Positions 15,742 through 22,931 of a stretch of DNA of 26,576 bases are shown piece by piece. Both the position numbers and the translations under genes were made by a program. Source of the stretch: an uncultured bacterium (lineage in GTDB: Bacteria; Cyanobacteriota; Vampirovibrionia; Gastranaerophilales; Gastranaerophilaceae); NCBI GenBank assembly GCA_949286405.1, contig CASECH010000204.1, positions 1 to 26,576 on the forward strand. The letters are read 5' to 3'. Positions within the stretch are counted from its first letter, which is position 1. Each line of letters begins with the position of its first letter. The notes beneath the pieces were generated by a model. The model was not told the origin of the DNA and did no database searches. It saw only the letters and a list, made by a program, of their open reading frames with translations.

Positions 15742-17620
15742 TTTTTACTTTTTCCATTAATTCTTCAAATGTTTTTTCATCAATAGTTTCTTGGTCAAGT
15801 AATGCTTTAGAAATATATTCAAGCATATCTCTGTTTTCTGTTAATAATTGTTTTGCAATACTATAGCGTTCATCGACAATTTTTTTGACTTCTTTATCTA
15901 TTTCTGCTGCGATTTCATCTGAAAAATCATTGCTATGTCCAAAATCGCGTCCCATAAATACGTGTTCCTGACTTTTGCCGTATTGCATATGTCCCATTTT
16001 TTCGCTCATACCGTACGTTGTTACCATGTTACGAGCTGTTTGAGTAACTTTTTCAAGGTCATTGCTTGCTCCTGTTGTGATATTTTCAGGTCCATATACA
16101 ATTTCCTCTGCTACACGACCACCGAGTGTCATTGTAATTCTATCAAGTAGTTGAGATTTTTTGTATGTAAGATGATCTTTTTCAGGTAAAGTCATTGTAA
16201 CCCCTAGTGCCATTCCACGAGGTATAATTGAAACTTTATGAAGCGGATCTGTATTTTTTAGAAGTTTTGCAAGTAGTGCATGACCTACTTCATGGTATGC
16301 AGTATTTTCTTTTTCTTCATCTGTAATTATCCTACTTTTCTTTTCAGGTCCTGCAATTACTTTATCAATAGCTTCTTCAAGATTTTCCATTGAAATGTTT
16401 TTTCTGTCATAACGAGCTGCCAATAAAGCTGCTTCATTAAGTAAGTTTTGTAAATCAGCACCTGTAAAACCTGGTGTACGTTTTGCAAGGGTTTTTAGAT
16501 CAACATCTTCTGCAAGTGGTTTATTTTTTGCATGAACTTTTAAAATTTGTTCTCTACCTAAAATGTCAGGTCTGTTTATTACTATTTGTCTATCAAATCT
16601 TCCCGGTCTTAATAGAGCATTATCTAAGATGTCAGGTCTGTTTGTTGCTGCTATTACGATGATATTTACGTTTTCATCGAATCCGTCCATTTCAACAAGC
16701 AATTGGTTGAGAGTTTGTTCTCTTTCATCGTGCCCTCCACCCATACCGGCACCACGTTGTCTTCCTACAGCATCAATTTCATCTATGAATATAATGCAAG
16801 GTTGATGTTTTTTAGCTTGGTCAAATAAGTCTCTTACACGGCTTGCTCCTACGCCGACAAACATTTCTACGAAGTCTGAACCGCTGATTGAGAAGAATGG
16901 TACACCTGCTTCTCCTGCGACTGCCTTTGCCATTAGAGTTTTACCTGTTCCTGGAGGACCCACTAGAAGTACTCCTTTAGGAATTTTTGCACCAAGTTTA
17001 ATATATTTATCACCATTTTTTAGGAAGTCAACAATTTCTTCAAGTTCTTTTTTTTCTTCGTCAATTCCTGCAACGTCTTTGAATGTTGTTTTTACTTTGC
17101 TGTCAAGAAGCATTTTGGCCTTACTTTTACCAAAGGACATAGCTTGAGAACCGCCTGCTTGTATGCTTTTTGCCATTACAACAAGAAATATTATAAAGAG
17201 TAAAGGAAGCATCAATGAGCCTAGTATTCCAACTAATTGAGATGATTCTGAAGGCTTTTTAACAGTAATTTCTGCTTGTGATGCATCAAGTTTTTTCATC
17301 AAATCAGGATCATTTGGAGTTAATACTTTATATTGAATTTGGGGAGCTTTTTTTTCTACAACACCAAAAGGATTTTCAGGAGTTGGAGCTGTTGTGACTT
17401 TCGTTTTTTCAGCTTTTGGTTGTGCTTTTGGTATAGCTATAAGAAAATCATCAGCTTTTTCAATCTTTTTGAATTCTCCATTTTCAAGTTTTTGTAAAAA
17501 GTTAGAATATGATATTTCTGATGTACTTGTAGCCGGACCGGACATAAATACTGATGATACGAATACAAGTATGACAATTGCTAAAACTATGTACATCCCC
17601 GTAAATTGATTTTTATTCAT
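15725..17620 (-). CDS. ftsH: ATP-dependent zinc metalloprotease FtsH
   Basis: This 631-residue protein has canonical FtsH layout. A membrane helix at about 8-28 is followed by a periplasmic region to about 128 with a Lys/Pro/Thr-rich insert. A second membrane helix follows near 130-150 (VGILGSLMLPLLFIIFLVVM), then the AAA+ domain with Walker A GPPGTGKT (about 219-226) and Walker B IIFIDEIDAVG. The second region of homology (AATNRPDILDNALLRPGRFD) follows. The zinc protease motif HEVGH is at about 443-447, with a later NDLEKVTQTARNMVT segment. It degrades damaged or regulatory membrane proteins as a hexamer. The start follows GAGAGGGTAGGT. The CFeSP-like genes overlap its 3' end, an unusual partnership. 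Confidence 0.97.
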   Translation of the reverse strand: MNKNQFTGMYIVLAIVILVFVSSVFMSGPATSTSEISYSNFLQKLENGEFKKIEKADDFLIAIPKAQPKAEKTKVTTAPTPENPFGVVEKKAPQIQYKVLTPNDPDLMKKLDASQAEITVKKPSESSQLVGILGSLMLPLLFIIFLVVMAKSIQAGGSQAMSFGKSKAKMLLDSKVKTTFKDVAGIDEEKKELEEIVDFLKNGDKYIKLGAKIPKGVLLVGPPGTGKTLMAKAVAGEAGVPFFSISGSDFVEMFVGVGASRVRDLFDQAKKHQPCIIFIDEIDAVGRQRGAGMGGGHDEREQTLNQLLVEMDGFDENVNIIVIAATNRPDILDNALLRPGRFDRQIVINRPDILGREQILKVHAKNKPLAEDVDLKTLAKRTPGFTGADLQNLLNEAALLAARYDRKNISMENLEEAIDKVIAGPEKKSRIITDEEKENTAYHEVGHALLAKLLKNTDPLHKVSIIPRGMALGVTMTLPEKDHLTYKKSQLLDRITMTLGGRVAEEIVYGPENITTGASNDLEKVTQTARNMVTTYGMSEKMGHMQYGKSQEHVFMGRDFGHSNDFSDEIAAEIDKEVKKIVDERYSIAKQLLTENRDMLEYISKALLDQETIDEKTFEELMEKVKNERQC

Positions 17621-17653
17621 TACCTACCCTCTCTTAAATATTCCTATGGGCAT

Positions 17654-17659
17654 ATTATA
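17654..17659 (-). promoter_or_regulatory. Putative -10 box of the ftsH operon
   Basis: TATAAT on the minus strand lies 33 bases before the ftsH ATG, downstream of the strong terminator at 17719-17758. No good -35 is visible at 16-18 bases, so the call rests on the -10 and the position. Confidence 0.5.
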
Positions 17660-17718
17660 ACTCAAAAACTTAAAAAATACTATATTATGTACCTTTTTGA
17701 ACTAATAAAATTTTGATA

Positions 17719-17758
17719 AAAAAATAAGGTATGGCAATGTTGTCATACCTTATTTTTT
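17719..17758 (-). terminator. Intrinsic terminator of the tonB-exbBD transcript
   Basis: An 18-base-pair stem runs from the A-run at 17719 to the T-run ending at 17758, with one G-T wobble. It contains GGTATGGCA paired to TGTCATACC around ATGT. It lies 12 bases beyond the stop of the second exbD gene and before the ftsH promoter. Confidence 0.9.
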
Positions 17759-17770
17759 ATTTTGGAACTT

Positions 17771-18160
17771 TTACACTTCATCAACTGAAATGCTTGTAAC
17801 ACCTGAATTCCTTGCACAATCCATTACTTTTACCATTGCACCATGACTTGAATCTGCATCTGTTTTTATTAACAATCCGTCAGGATAATTTTTTAAGTTT
17901 GCTTGGATTGTATTTTCTAATTTGTCAGAAGGAATTTCTTCCCCATCCATATAGAATTTATCATCTGCAGATACCATAACAGTCATTATTTTTGTTTCTT
18001 TGTTTTGTTGTTCTTGTGCAACATTTTCAGGTACAGTAAGATTTAATCCTTGTTGATCTAGCATTGGAGCTATAACCATCATTATGATTAACAGTACAAG
18101 AAAGATATCTGTCAGTGGTGTTATATTAATTTCATTAAATGTATCACGATTTCTACTCAT
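17771..18160 (-). CDS. exbD: ExbD/TolR-family biopolymer transport protein, second copy
   Basis: With the ATG at 18158-18160, preceded by AAGGA about 9 bases upstream, the product has 129 residues and begins MSRNRDTFNEINITPLTDIF. A TTG start 21 bases earlier is possible but would place the ribosome site inside the gene. One membrane helix (residues about 15-35, LTDIFLVLLIIMMVIAPML) carries the conserved aspartate needed for proton-driven motion. A small periplasmic domain follows, with DGEEIPSDKLENTI and LLIKTDADSSHGAMVKVMDC. It pairs with ExbB to energise TonB. It differs clearly from the upstream exbD copy, lacks that copy's Lys-rich tail and is the last gene before the terminator. Confidence 0.93.
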   Translation of the reverse strand: MSRNRDTFNEINITPLTDIFLVLLIIMMVIAPMLDQQGLNLTVPENVAQEQQNKETKIMTVMVSADDKFYMDGEEIPSDKLENTIQANLKNYPDGLLIKTDADSSHGAMVKVMDCARNSGVTSISVDEV

Positions 18161-18200
18161 TTGTATTTTTCCTTTTTTCAACGGGATTGTCGAAAATCAA

Positions 18201-18656
18201 TTATGTGGCAGGAGATTCAGACTTTTTTAATTCTTTTTGCTCTTTTTTGCTAAGAGGTTCTCCCGCAACGATTAACTTTTTGTACTCAGCACTTTGTGCC
18301 GCGTTCATAATTTCCATTATCTTAGCACTTTTTACTCTTTCATCGGCCTTCACTACAAGCTCAGGTTTTTCTAATGATGGTTTCAGAGCAGCAAGTTCAT
18401 CTGCCAATTTTTCTTCAGTTGTCGGTGTGCCATTTAGGTATAATTTACCTTCTTTTGTTACTGCAACTGTGGCATTTTTTTGCTCAATTGAGATTCCACT
18501 GTTAATCTCAGGTACTGTAATTGAGCTGTCTGTTGACTGGAATGTAGGAGCTACAACCATCATTATGATTAATAGTACAAGAAAGATATCCGTAAGTGGT
18601 GTGATATTTATTTCTGTGAAAAGGGCTTCTTTTCCCTTATTAGTTTTCATTCCCAT
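18201..18656 (-). CDS. exbD: ExbD/TolR-family biopolymer transport protein, first copy
   Basis: This 151-residue protein starts MGMKTNKGKEALFTEINITP and has one membrane helix with the conserved aspartate (TPLTDIFLVLLIIMMVVAPT). Its periplasmic domain includes GKLYLNGTPTTEEKLADEL and PELVVKADERVKSAKIMEIM. The last 20 residues form a Lys/Glu-rich tail (SKKEQKELKKSES) missing from the other copy. The start follows AAGGAATTAAACA. It lies 15 bases after exbB and 40 bases before the second exbD, so a mixed ExbD1/ExbD2 motor is plausible. Confidence 0.93.
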   Translation of the reverse strand: MGMKTNKGKEALFTEINITPLTDIFLVLLIIMMVVAPTFQSTDSSITVPEINSGISIEQKNATVAVTKEGKLYLNGTPTTEEKLADELAALKPSLEKPELVVKADERVKSAKIMEIMNAAQSAEYKKLIVAGEPLSKKEQKELKKSESPAT

Positions 18657-18671
18657 TGTTTAATTCCTTTT

Positions 18672-19319
18672 TTAAAGTGAGATGTTTGCACTTGAAGGAG
18701 TTGTTGATTCGTCGTTAGAATCTACAAAACTTAAGAATAATAATTTGATTAATTGAAAATCGTCTTCATAGCGTTTAACAATTGATTGGAAAGAGTTGTA
18801 GAAAATAACTGCGACAATCGCAACACCAAGACCAAATGCAGTTGCGATAAGTGCTGAACCGATACCCATTGCTACTGCTGCTGATTGGTTACCTTGAGTC
18901 GCTAAATCTTGGAATGTGTACAAAATTCTTACAACAGTACCAAACAAACCTAAAAATGGAGCAACACCACCAATTGTACCTAAGATAGTAAGATGGCTTT
19001 CTAATTTTCTTGTAGCTAGAGCCGCTGCAATATCAAATGAACGAGAAAATCCGTTTTTCTGTTCTGAAAAAATTCTTACTGCTTCTTCTGTTACTTCTCC
19101 AATAACTCCACCACATTGAATCGCTAGGTTTTGAGCACCGTCTAGGTTGTTTTTTGCAAGTTCTTTTTGTAATCTTGGTATGAATTGTACAACTTCTCTT
19201 TTGTTTTTCTTGTAGTAAGAAAATCTGTTGATAACAACACCAACTACCAAAATAGAACATACCAATATTGGTAATAATACCGGCCAGTCTAATTGAATTG
19301 AGTGTAATAATAGTTCCAT
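18672..19319 (-). CDS. exbB: ExbB/TolQ/MotA-family proton channel protein
   Basis: This 215-residue protein has three membrane helices. An N-terminal one (WPVLLPILVCSILVVGVVIN) is followed by a cytoplasmic loop with CGGVIGEVTEEAVRIFSEQ, the helix TILGTIGGVAPFLGLFGTVV and the helix AMGIGSALIATAFGLGVAIV. These are the signature segments of ExbB/TolQ. With ExbD it uses the proton gradient to drive TonB. It lies 72 bases after tonB and just before two exbD genes. A GAGGA site precedes the ATG. TolQ is the alternative name, but the adjacent TonB protein favours ExbB. Confidence 0.93.
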   Translation of the reverse strand: MELLLHSIQLDWPVLLPILVCSILVVGVVINRFSYYKKNKREVVQFIPRLQKELAKNNLDGAQNLAIQCGGVIGEVTEEAVRIFSEQKNGFSRSFDIAAALATRKLESHLTILGTIGGVAPFLGLFGTVVRILYTFQDLATQGNQSAAVAMGIGSALIATAFGLGVAIVAVIFYNSFQSIVKRYEDDFQLIKLLFLSFVDSNDESTTPSSANISL

Positions 19320-19366
19320 AATTTTTATCCTCTTTTTTTATTTTACTTTTCTGTCTTAATTTTGTT

Positions 19367-19384
19367 TTCAGCGCTTGAGCTGAA
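19367..19384 (-). other. Intercistronic hairpin between tonB and exbB
   Basis: TTCAGC (19367-19372) and GCTGAA (19379-19384) form a 6-pair stem around GCTTGA, 7 bases beyond the tonB stop codon. No T-run follows in the transcribed direction, so it is more likely an mRNA processing or stability element than a terminator. Confidence 0.35.
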
Positions 19385-19391
19385 TTTATTT

Positions 19392-20597
19392 TTAGTGATA
19401 TCCTGAAGCTCCAAATACGTTGTAATCAAATGTAAATTGAATATCTATACTTGAACCTTTAAAGTCTGCAGGTAAAGGCCTGAATGGAGCTGTTGATTGT
19501 ACAGCATTTATAGCTGCTTTATCTGCACTTGGTAGACCTGATGATTTGAATACGCTACAAGAAAGTAATCTACCGTCTTTTGCAATTTTGAACATCAGAA
19601 CTACTCTTTTGCTTTCATTTCCTTTTGGAGGGTCCCAGTTCATTTTAATACGTCTTTGTAATTCTCGCATATATGGACCAAAATCAGGTTCTCTGACTGC
19701 ATCTATACCTGGTCTGCCGTTTGGATTTCCAGGTCCTGGGTTTCCGTATCCTCCAGTACCTCCACCGCCACCTTTGGCAAGCTTTGAACCTGATGACGAA
19801 CCTGAACCGCCTGTTGGTGCTAGTGATGGAGTTGGTGCATATTTGCCTGCAGAAGAACTACCTCCAGAGCCACCTCCAATTTTTGATGAACCTGAACCAC
19901 TAATTGGACCTGTTGAGTATGTTCCTGCTTTTGTTCCTCCTGAAGGTACAGGGATTGCAAAAGGTGAAGATGGCTTTGCAACCGGTCGTGGTGTGGTTGG
20001 TGGTTTTATAGAAGGTCTTGCTGTTGGTGGTTGTGGTCTTGCTTGTTCAGCCTTTTTAGGACCTTGTGTTTGACTTGGCTGTTGCACCGGTTTAGCTTTT
20101 GGTGTAGGCTGCTGCTGTGTCACCTGTTGAATCATTTTTTGTAAAGGATTTTTAGGTTGTGCAGCTTGAGCCGGTTTTGGTGTAGATTTTGGCTTTGCTG
20201 CCTGTGTTTGTTTTGGAGTACCAGGTGCCGGTGATGGCATAGATACTTTTCGTGTAGGGTCATGATGCCCTCCTGCACGTGAATTTATATCTGCTCGATA
20301 TGGAGTATTTTTGTTAATTGGTGTTTCTTCTTTGTCTACAAGTACAAATTCAATATCTTGAACTTTTGGTTTTGGTTTTTCAAATATTGAAAATGTTATT
20401 CCCATAAGAGCAAGTATAAATACAATAAGCCATGCTGTTCCTACGGCTGTCGGGTGAAGTAGTGCAGAAATAAGTATTGATTTTTTTAAACTTAAATCTT
20501 CATCGTTTTTTAAAACCGCAGGTGTAGAGTAATCTTCATTTGTTAATTGTTCTTCTTCGTCTATGAAGTTTTCTGTGTATTTCCCTAATAATGACAT
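19392..20597 (-). CDS. tonB: TonB-type energy transducer with proline- and glycine-rich linker
   Basis: This 401-residue protein has a 37-residue cytoplasmic acidic N-terminus. A membrane anchor follows at about 40-72 (ISALLHPTAVGTAWLIVFIL), then a periplasmic Pro/Gln/Lys-rich segment to about 225 and a Gly/Ser-rich segment at about 228-295. The C-terminal TonB domain contains YMRELQRRIKMNWDPPKGNE, VVLMFKIAKDGRLLSCSVFK and SSGLPSADKAAINAVQSTAP. TonB transmits energy from ExbB-ExbD to outer-membrane receptors. Two linker types in series are unusual and suggest a long span across the envelope. Translation initiation looks weak: only A-rich sequence precedes the ATG, and a dyad sits 12 bases upstream. 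No TonB-dependent receptor gene is in the window. Confidence 0.9.
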   Translation of the reverse strand: MSLLGKYTENFIDEEEQLTNEDYSTPAVLKNDEDLSLKKSILISALLHPTAVGTAWLIVFILALMGITFSIFEKPKPKVQDIEFVLVDKEETPINKNTPYRADINSRAGGHHDPTRKVSMPSPAPGTPKQTQAAKPKSTPKPAQAAQPKNPLQKMIQQVTQQQPTPKAKPVQQPSQTQGPKKAEQARPQPPTARPSIKPPTTPRPVAKPSSPFAIPVPSGGTKAGTYSTGPISGSGSSKIGGGSGGSSSAGKYAPTPSLAPTGGSGSSSGSKLAKGGGGGTGGYGNPGPGNPNGRPGIDAVREPDFGPYMRELQRRIKMNWDPPKGNESKRVVLMFKIAKDGRLLSCSVFKSSGLPSADKAAINAVQSTAPFRPLPADFKGSSIDIQFTFDYNVFGASGYH

Positions 20598-20608
20598 TTT
20601 TTCTTTTA

Positions 20609-20626
20609 TACAGTATATTTACTGTA
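20609..20626. promoter_or_regulatory. Perfect dyad in the tonB leader
   Basis: TACAGTA (20609-20615) and TACTGTA (20620-20626) are perfect inverted arms around TATT, lying 12-29 bases before the tonB ATG. The size and symmetry suit a dimeric repressor site, or a small hairpin limiting ribosome access. Confidence 0.45.
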
Positions 20627-20648
20627 ATTCTCCCCTATCTTCTTTTAA

Positions 20649-20696
20649 ATTATATCGGTAATAATTTTATTTTAAAACAAAAATAAAATTATTACC
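20649..20696 (-). promoter_or_regulatory. Long AT-rich inverted repeat and -10 box upstream of tonB
   Basis: GGTAATAATTTTATTTT (20657-20673) pairs perfectly over 17 bases with 20680-20696, leaving a 6-base loop AAAACA. On the minus strand a TATAAT (20649-20654) follows directly. The stem has no separate T-tail after it, so it is not a textbook terminator, though it lies between two co-directional genes. The -10 box suggests that tonB has its own start point, with the dyad at 20609-20626 downstream. I see no good -35. Confidence 0.5.
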
Positions 20697-20707
20697 TGAT
20701 TGATTAA

Positions 20708-21448
20708 TTATTGTTGATTATATATTGCAGGATTCACTGTAATCGGTTGGGTTAGCATTAATTGAATTTGTGCGTTGACTGGAATTTCGACATCTTCACC
20801 TTTATCCCATAAAGATTTTGCCAATCCGCCACCTGCACCTACTGCAGTTGCAAGAGCTGTACCCTTACCTATATCGCCTCCTGCCAGCGGTGATATAATT
20901 ACACCTGCTAATGCACCAGCTCCTGCACCTATTGCAAGGTCTTTTCCATAATCTTTTGCTACGTCCATTTTTGTGCCGCCAACTAATCTGCCTGTATTGT
21001 CGTTAGTTTTTATTACAGCAGATATTGGAACTTGAAGCCCATATGGAGTAACAATTTGGGTAAATCTTAGCATTAGTTTCCCATTCATGCTACCTCGTTT
21101 AGCTTTTGATACTTCTAAAACTTGTCCTACAACTGAGCTTCCTGCAGGTGCTATGAGGTTATTATTATAATAAAAATCAGAACCTAAAGCTATGTTAACT
21201 GTCTGTCCAAGAGTTAAATTTGCTGAACTCAGTGGGGTTGTTACTACTGCATTAAAGCTTTGACCTGCAGGTACCGTAACTACACTCCCTTTTAGGGTTT
21301 TATTACCCGCAACTGAAGGCATATTATAGTAATTTTGCTGGTAAAGCGGTGCTTGCTGATTTTGTGAATATGAATAATTTGGAGCAGCTGTTGCAATAGT
21401 GCATGAAAGCATTAATAAAGTTAATGTAAAACTTATTTGTTTTTTCAT
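20708..21448 (-). CDS. Exported beta-domain protein with glycine-zipper segment (TrbI/VirB10-like flavour)
   Basis: I chose the ATG at 21446-21448, with GAGGAACTATTT before it; this gives 246 residues with a clear signal peptide (MKKQISFTLTLLMLSCTIAT, cleavage near ATA-AP). A start 57 bases earlier would bury the signal peptide. The mature part holds VPAGQSFNAVVTTPLSSANL, APAGSSVVGQVLEVS, MLRFTQIVTPYGLQVPISAV, a Gly/Ala-rich segment (AIGAGAGALAGVIISPLAGG) and an end with IQLMLTQPITV. The PAG...LTTP pattern recalls the VirB10/TrbI beta-barrel domain, but there is no membrane anchor and no secretion system here. It resembles the next gene upstream and probably arose by duplication. It likely acts in the periplasm or outer envelope. 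Confidence 0.7.
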   Translation of the reverse strand: MKKQISFTLTLLMLSCTIATAAPNYSYSQNQQAPLYQQNYYNMPSVAGNKTLKGSVVTVPAGQSFNAVVTTPLSSANLTLGQTVNIALGSDFYYNNNLIAPAGSSVVGQVLEVSKAKRGSMNGKLMLRFTQIVTPYGLQVPISAVIKTNDNTGRLVGGTKMDVAKDYGKDLAIGAGAGALAGVIISPLAGGDIGKGTALATAVGAGGGLAKSLWDKGEDVEIPVNAQIQLMLTQPITVNPAIYNQQ

Positions 21449-21501
21449 AAATAGTTCCTCTTCTTTTTTCTTATAACATTGTATTTTATATTGTGGATTT
21501 G

Positions 21502-22101
21502 TCAATTTGTTAACGTGTGGGTAATGTATGCTGGAGATGTAAGAATAATAATTAGATTAGCCCCTGAGGCAACTGTTGTGTGAGTTCCCATCTTTCTTTC
21601 CATAGATGGACGAATTTGTATTGTAGCTTTTCCTTTTGCTCTTTGGCTATATTGTGGCATTTTTCTATATTTTAGCGGCTCAGAAATCCCTCCACCTATA
21701 ATGTTGTTATTGGTTGTGTATATATAACCTTTTATTGGTAGTTCATAGCCGTCTTGAAGTACAAGTTTATTTATTCTTATTTTCATTGAAGCATTTGTGC
21801 CAATAACAGGTTCATGGATTTGTTCTATATAGCCGTAAAAGATAGTTTCTTCAGGAATAATTTTTACATCGTATAGAAACAAGTCATTTGTGCAAATAAA
21901 CTTTACTTTATAGCCTTCTTGACAGTGTTCTGTTGAAATTTCTTGTGTATTCATTACTGGAATAAATGTGCCTGCTGGAATTTCTATTTCAGCATAATCA
22001 CGCATAGGAAGCTCTATGCTCGGTAGATCGAGTGAATAACAACTCATATTTTGGAATAGGATTATTCCAAATAGTAACAAAAGTCCTTTTAAAGTTTTCA
22101 T
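21502..22101 (-). CDS. Exported protein, divergent paralogue of the downstream beta-domain protein
   Basis: This 199-residue protein has a signal peptide of about 23 residues (MKTLKGLLLLFGIILFQNMS). It repeats the layout of its neighbour: IEIPAGTFIPVMNTQEIS, IIPEETIFYGYIEQIHEPV, MKIRINKLVLQDGYELPIKG, and an end with GANLIIILTSPAYI. It lacks the glycine-zipper segment. I do not recognise a named family. It is first in the run leading to tonB, 53 bases before the second paralogue. There is no Shine-Dalgarno sequence; a strong promoter ends 7 bases before the ATG, predicting a leaderless or nearly leaderless mRNA. Confidence 0.68.
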   Translation of the reverse strand: MKTLKGLLLLFGIILFQNMSCYSLDLPSIELPMRDYAEIEIPAGTFIPVMNTQEISTEHCQEGYKVKFICTNDLFLYDVKIIPEETIFYGYIEQIHEPVIGTNASMKIRINKLVLQDGYELPIKGYIYTTNNNIIGGGISEPLKYRKMPQYSQRAKGKATIQIRPSMERKMGTHTTVASGANLIIILTSPAYITHTLTN

Positions 22102-22103
22102 AT

Positions 22104-22136
22104 CTGTTATTATAACAGTTTTTATTGTTTTTTCAA
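22104..22136 (-). promoter_or_regulatory. Promoter with overlapping palindromic operator
   Basis: On the minus strand TTGAAA (22131-22136) is followed by a 16-base spacer and TATAAT (22109-22114). The palindrome CTGTTATTATAACAG (22104-22118), with 7-base arms around one base, is centred on the -10 box. A protein bound there would block transcription. The promoter serves the gene starting at 22101 and perhaps the tonB run. Confidence 0.7.
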
Positions 22137-22251
22137 TATTCGCATTTAAATCTCAATGTTAAGATAGTTAACAAAGATCTCTAAGGTGTGCAATTTTTAG
22201 TTTGCTAAATACTTTATATAAGTATAGTAGTGTAGTTTAAAAGGTGTATTT

Positions 22252-22875
22252 ATGTCATTTAGCCCTATTTCAACAGGAATATTTGCATTTAGAAGTGCGG
22301 ATAAGGCAAGCCATGGTGATGATAGCAGAGCGGTCATTGCTAGTTGTCAGGGGATAAATTTTGGTAAAGATGTTATTTCTTCTGTCTTTAAGTACGATTC
22401 TAGTGTGGCAAAGACAGCAAGGAGTGCAGCTAGTGTTTTTTCTGATTTAGCTAAAGAAAGTAAAGCTTTTGAATATGCCGGTAAAGCTGTTAAATGGGGT
22501 TGTGATAATGTAAATCCGTTGATATGTGCATCTGGTGCGATAAAAGTTTTAAAGTCTGATGATAAAATTGACTCTGGTGTTAAAGAAACGGTAGCATTAT
22601 CTACAATGTTTGCGGGTGAAAATATTGTAAAAGGTAATTATGATGCTTTAGTTAACTCAAAATATGCTAAAGAGGCTGCTGAAGCTATAAAAGATATAAA
22701 AGTTTTAAAACCTGTGTTAATGTATGTAACAGAACATAAATTGAACGGAAAAATCGGAATGGTTACTAAAGGGCTTGCTTTGGTGGGTGGTTCTATTGCT
22801 TCTTATAATTTAGGAGAATACATAGGTAAAGATATTTCTAAAAGAGTAAAGTCTAATTTGGTTTTGAATGCTTAA
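22252..22875 (+). CDS. Hypothetical protein with N-terminal FAFRS motif, lineage-type
   Basis: This 207-residue protein has AAGGTG ahead of its ATG. It begins MSFSPISTGIFAFRSADKAS. The rest is alternating amphipathic and mildly hydrophobic helices such as SVAKTARSAASVFSDLAKES, ETVALSTMFAGENIVKGNYD and GLALVGGSIASYNLGEYIG. The last resembles a short membrane-associating helix. I know no family for it. The N-terminal motif resembles that of the 7817-8206 protein, and such short N-termini may be a feature of the lineage. It precedes the SpoIID-like gene, which appears to have its own promoter. Confidence 0.7.
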   Translation: MSFSPISTGIFAFRSADKASHGDDSRAVIASCQGINFGKDVISSVFKYDSSVAKTARSAASVFSDLAKESKAFEYAGKAVKWGCDNVNPLICASGAIKVLKSDDKIDSGVKETVALSTMFAGENIVKGNYDALVNSKYAKEAAEAIKDIKVLKPVLMYVTEHKLNGKIGMVTKGLALVGGSIASYNLGEYIGKDISKRVKSNLVLNA

Positions 22876-22913
22876 AATCAATCAAAAGGTTTAGGCACTT
22901 TTATTGAGTGGTA

Positions 22914-22922
22914 TGTTATAAT
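22914..22922 (+). promoter_or_regulatory. Extended -10 promoter of the SpoIID-like gene
   Basis: TGTTATAAT matches the extended -10 form TGnTATAAT, with no clear -35. It ends 9 bases before the ATG at 22932, so the transcript would begin about 3 bases before the start codon. Confidence 0.55.
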
Positions 22923-22931
22923 AAGTTTATA

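Noticed and set aside
19546..20073. Plus-strand proline/glycine-rich open frame of 175 codons opposite tonB
   Set aside because: It is the antisense of the low-complexity TonB linker; Gly codons read as Pro on the other strand.
20657..20696. 17-base-pair stem as a standard Rho-independent terminator
   Set aside because: The stem is AT-rich and no T-run follows it beyond the stem itself, so I list it as a regulatory dyad instead.
21449..21505. Upstream start for the exported protein ending at 20708
   Set aside because: It would place 19 polar residues ahead of a clear signal peptide; the ATG at 21448 has a good ribosome site.
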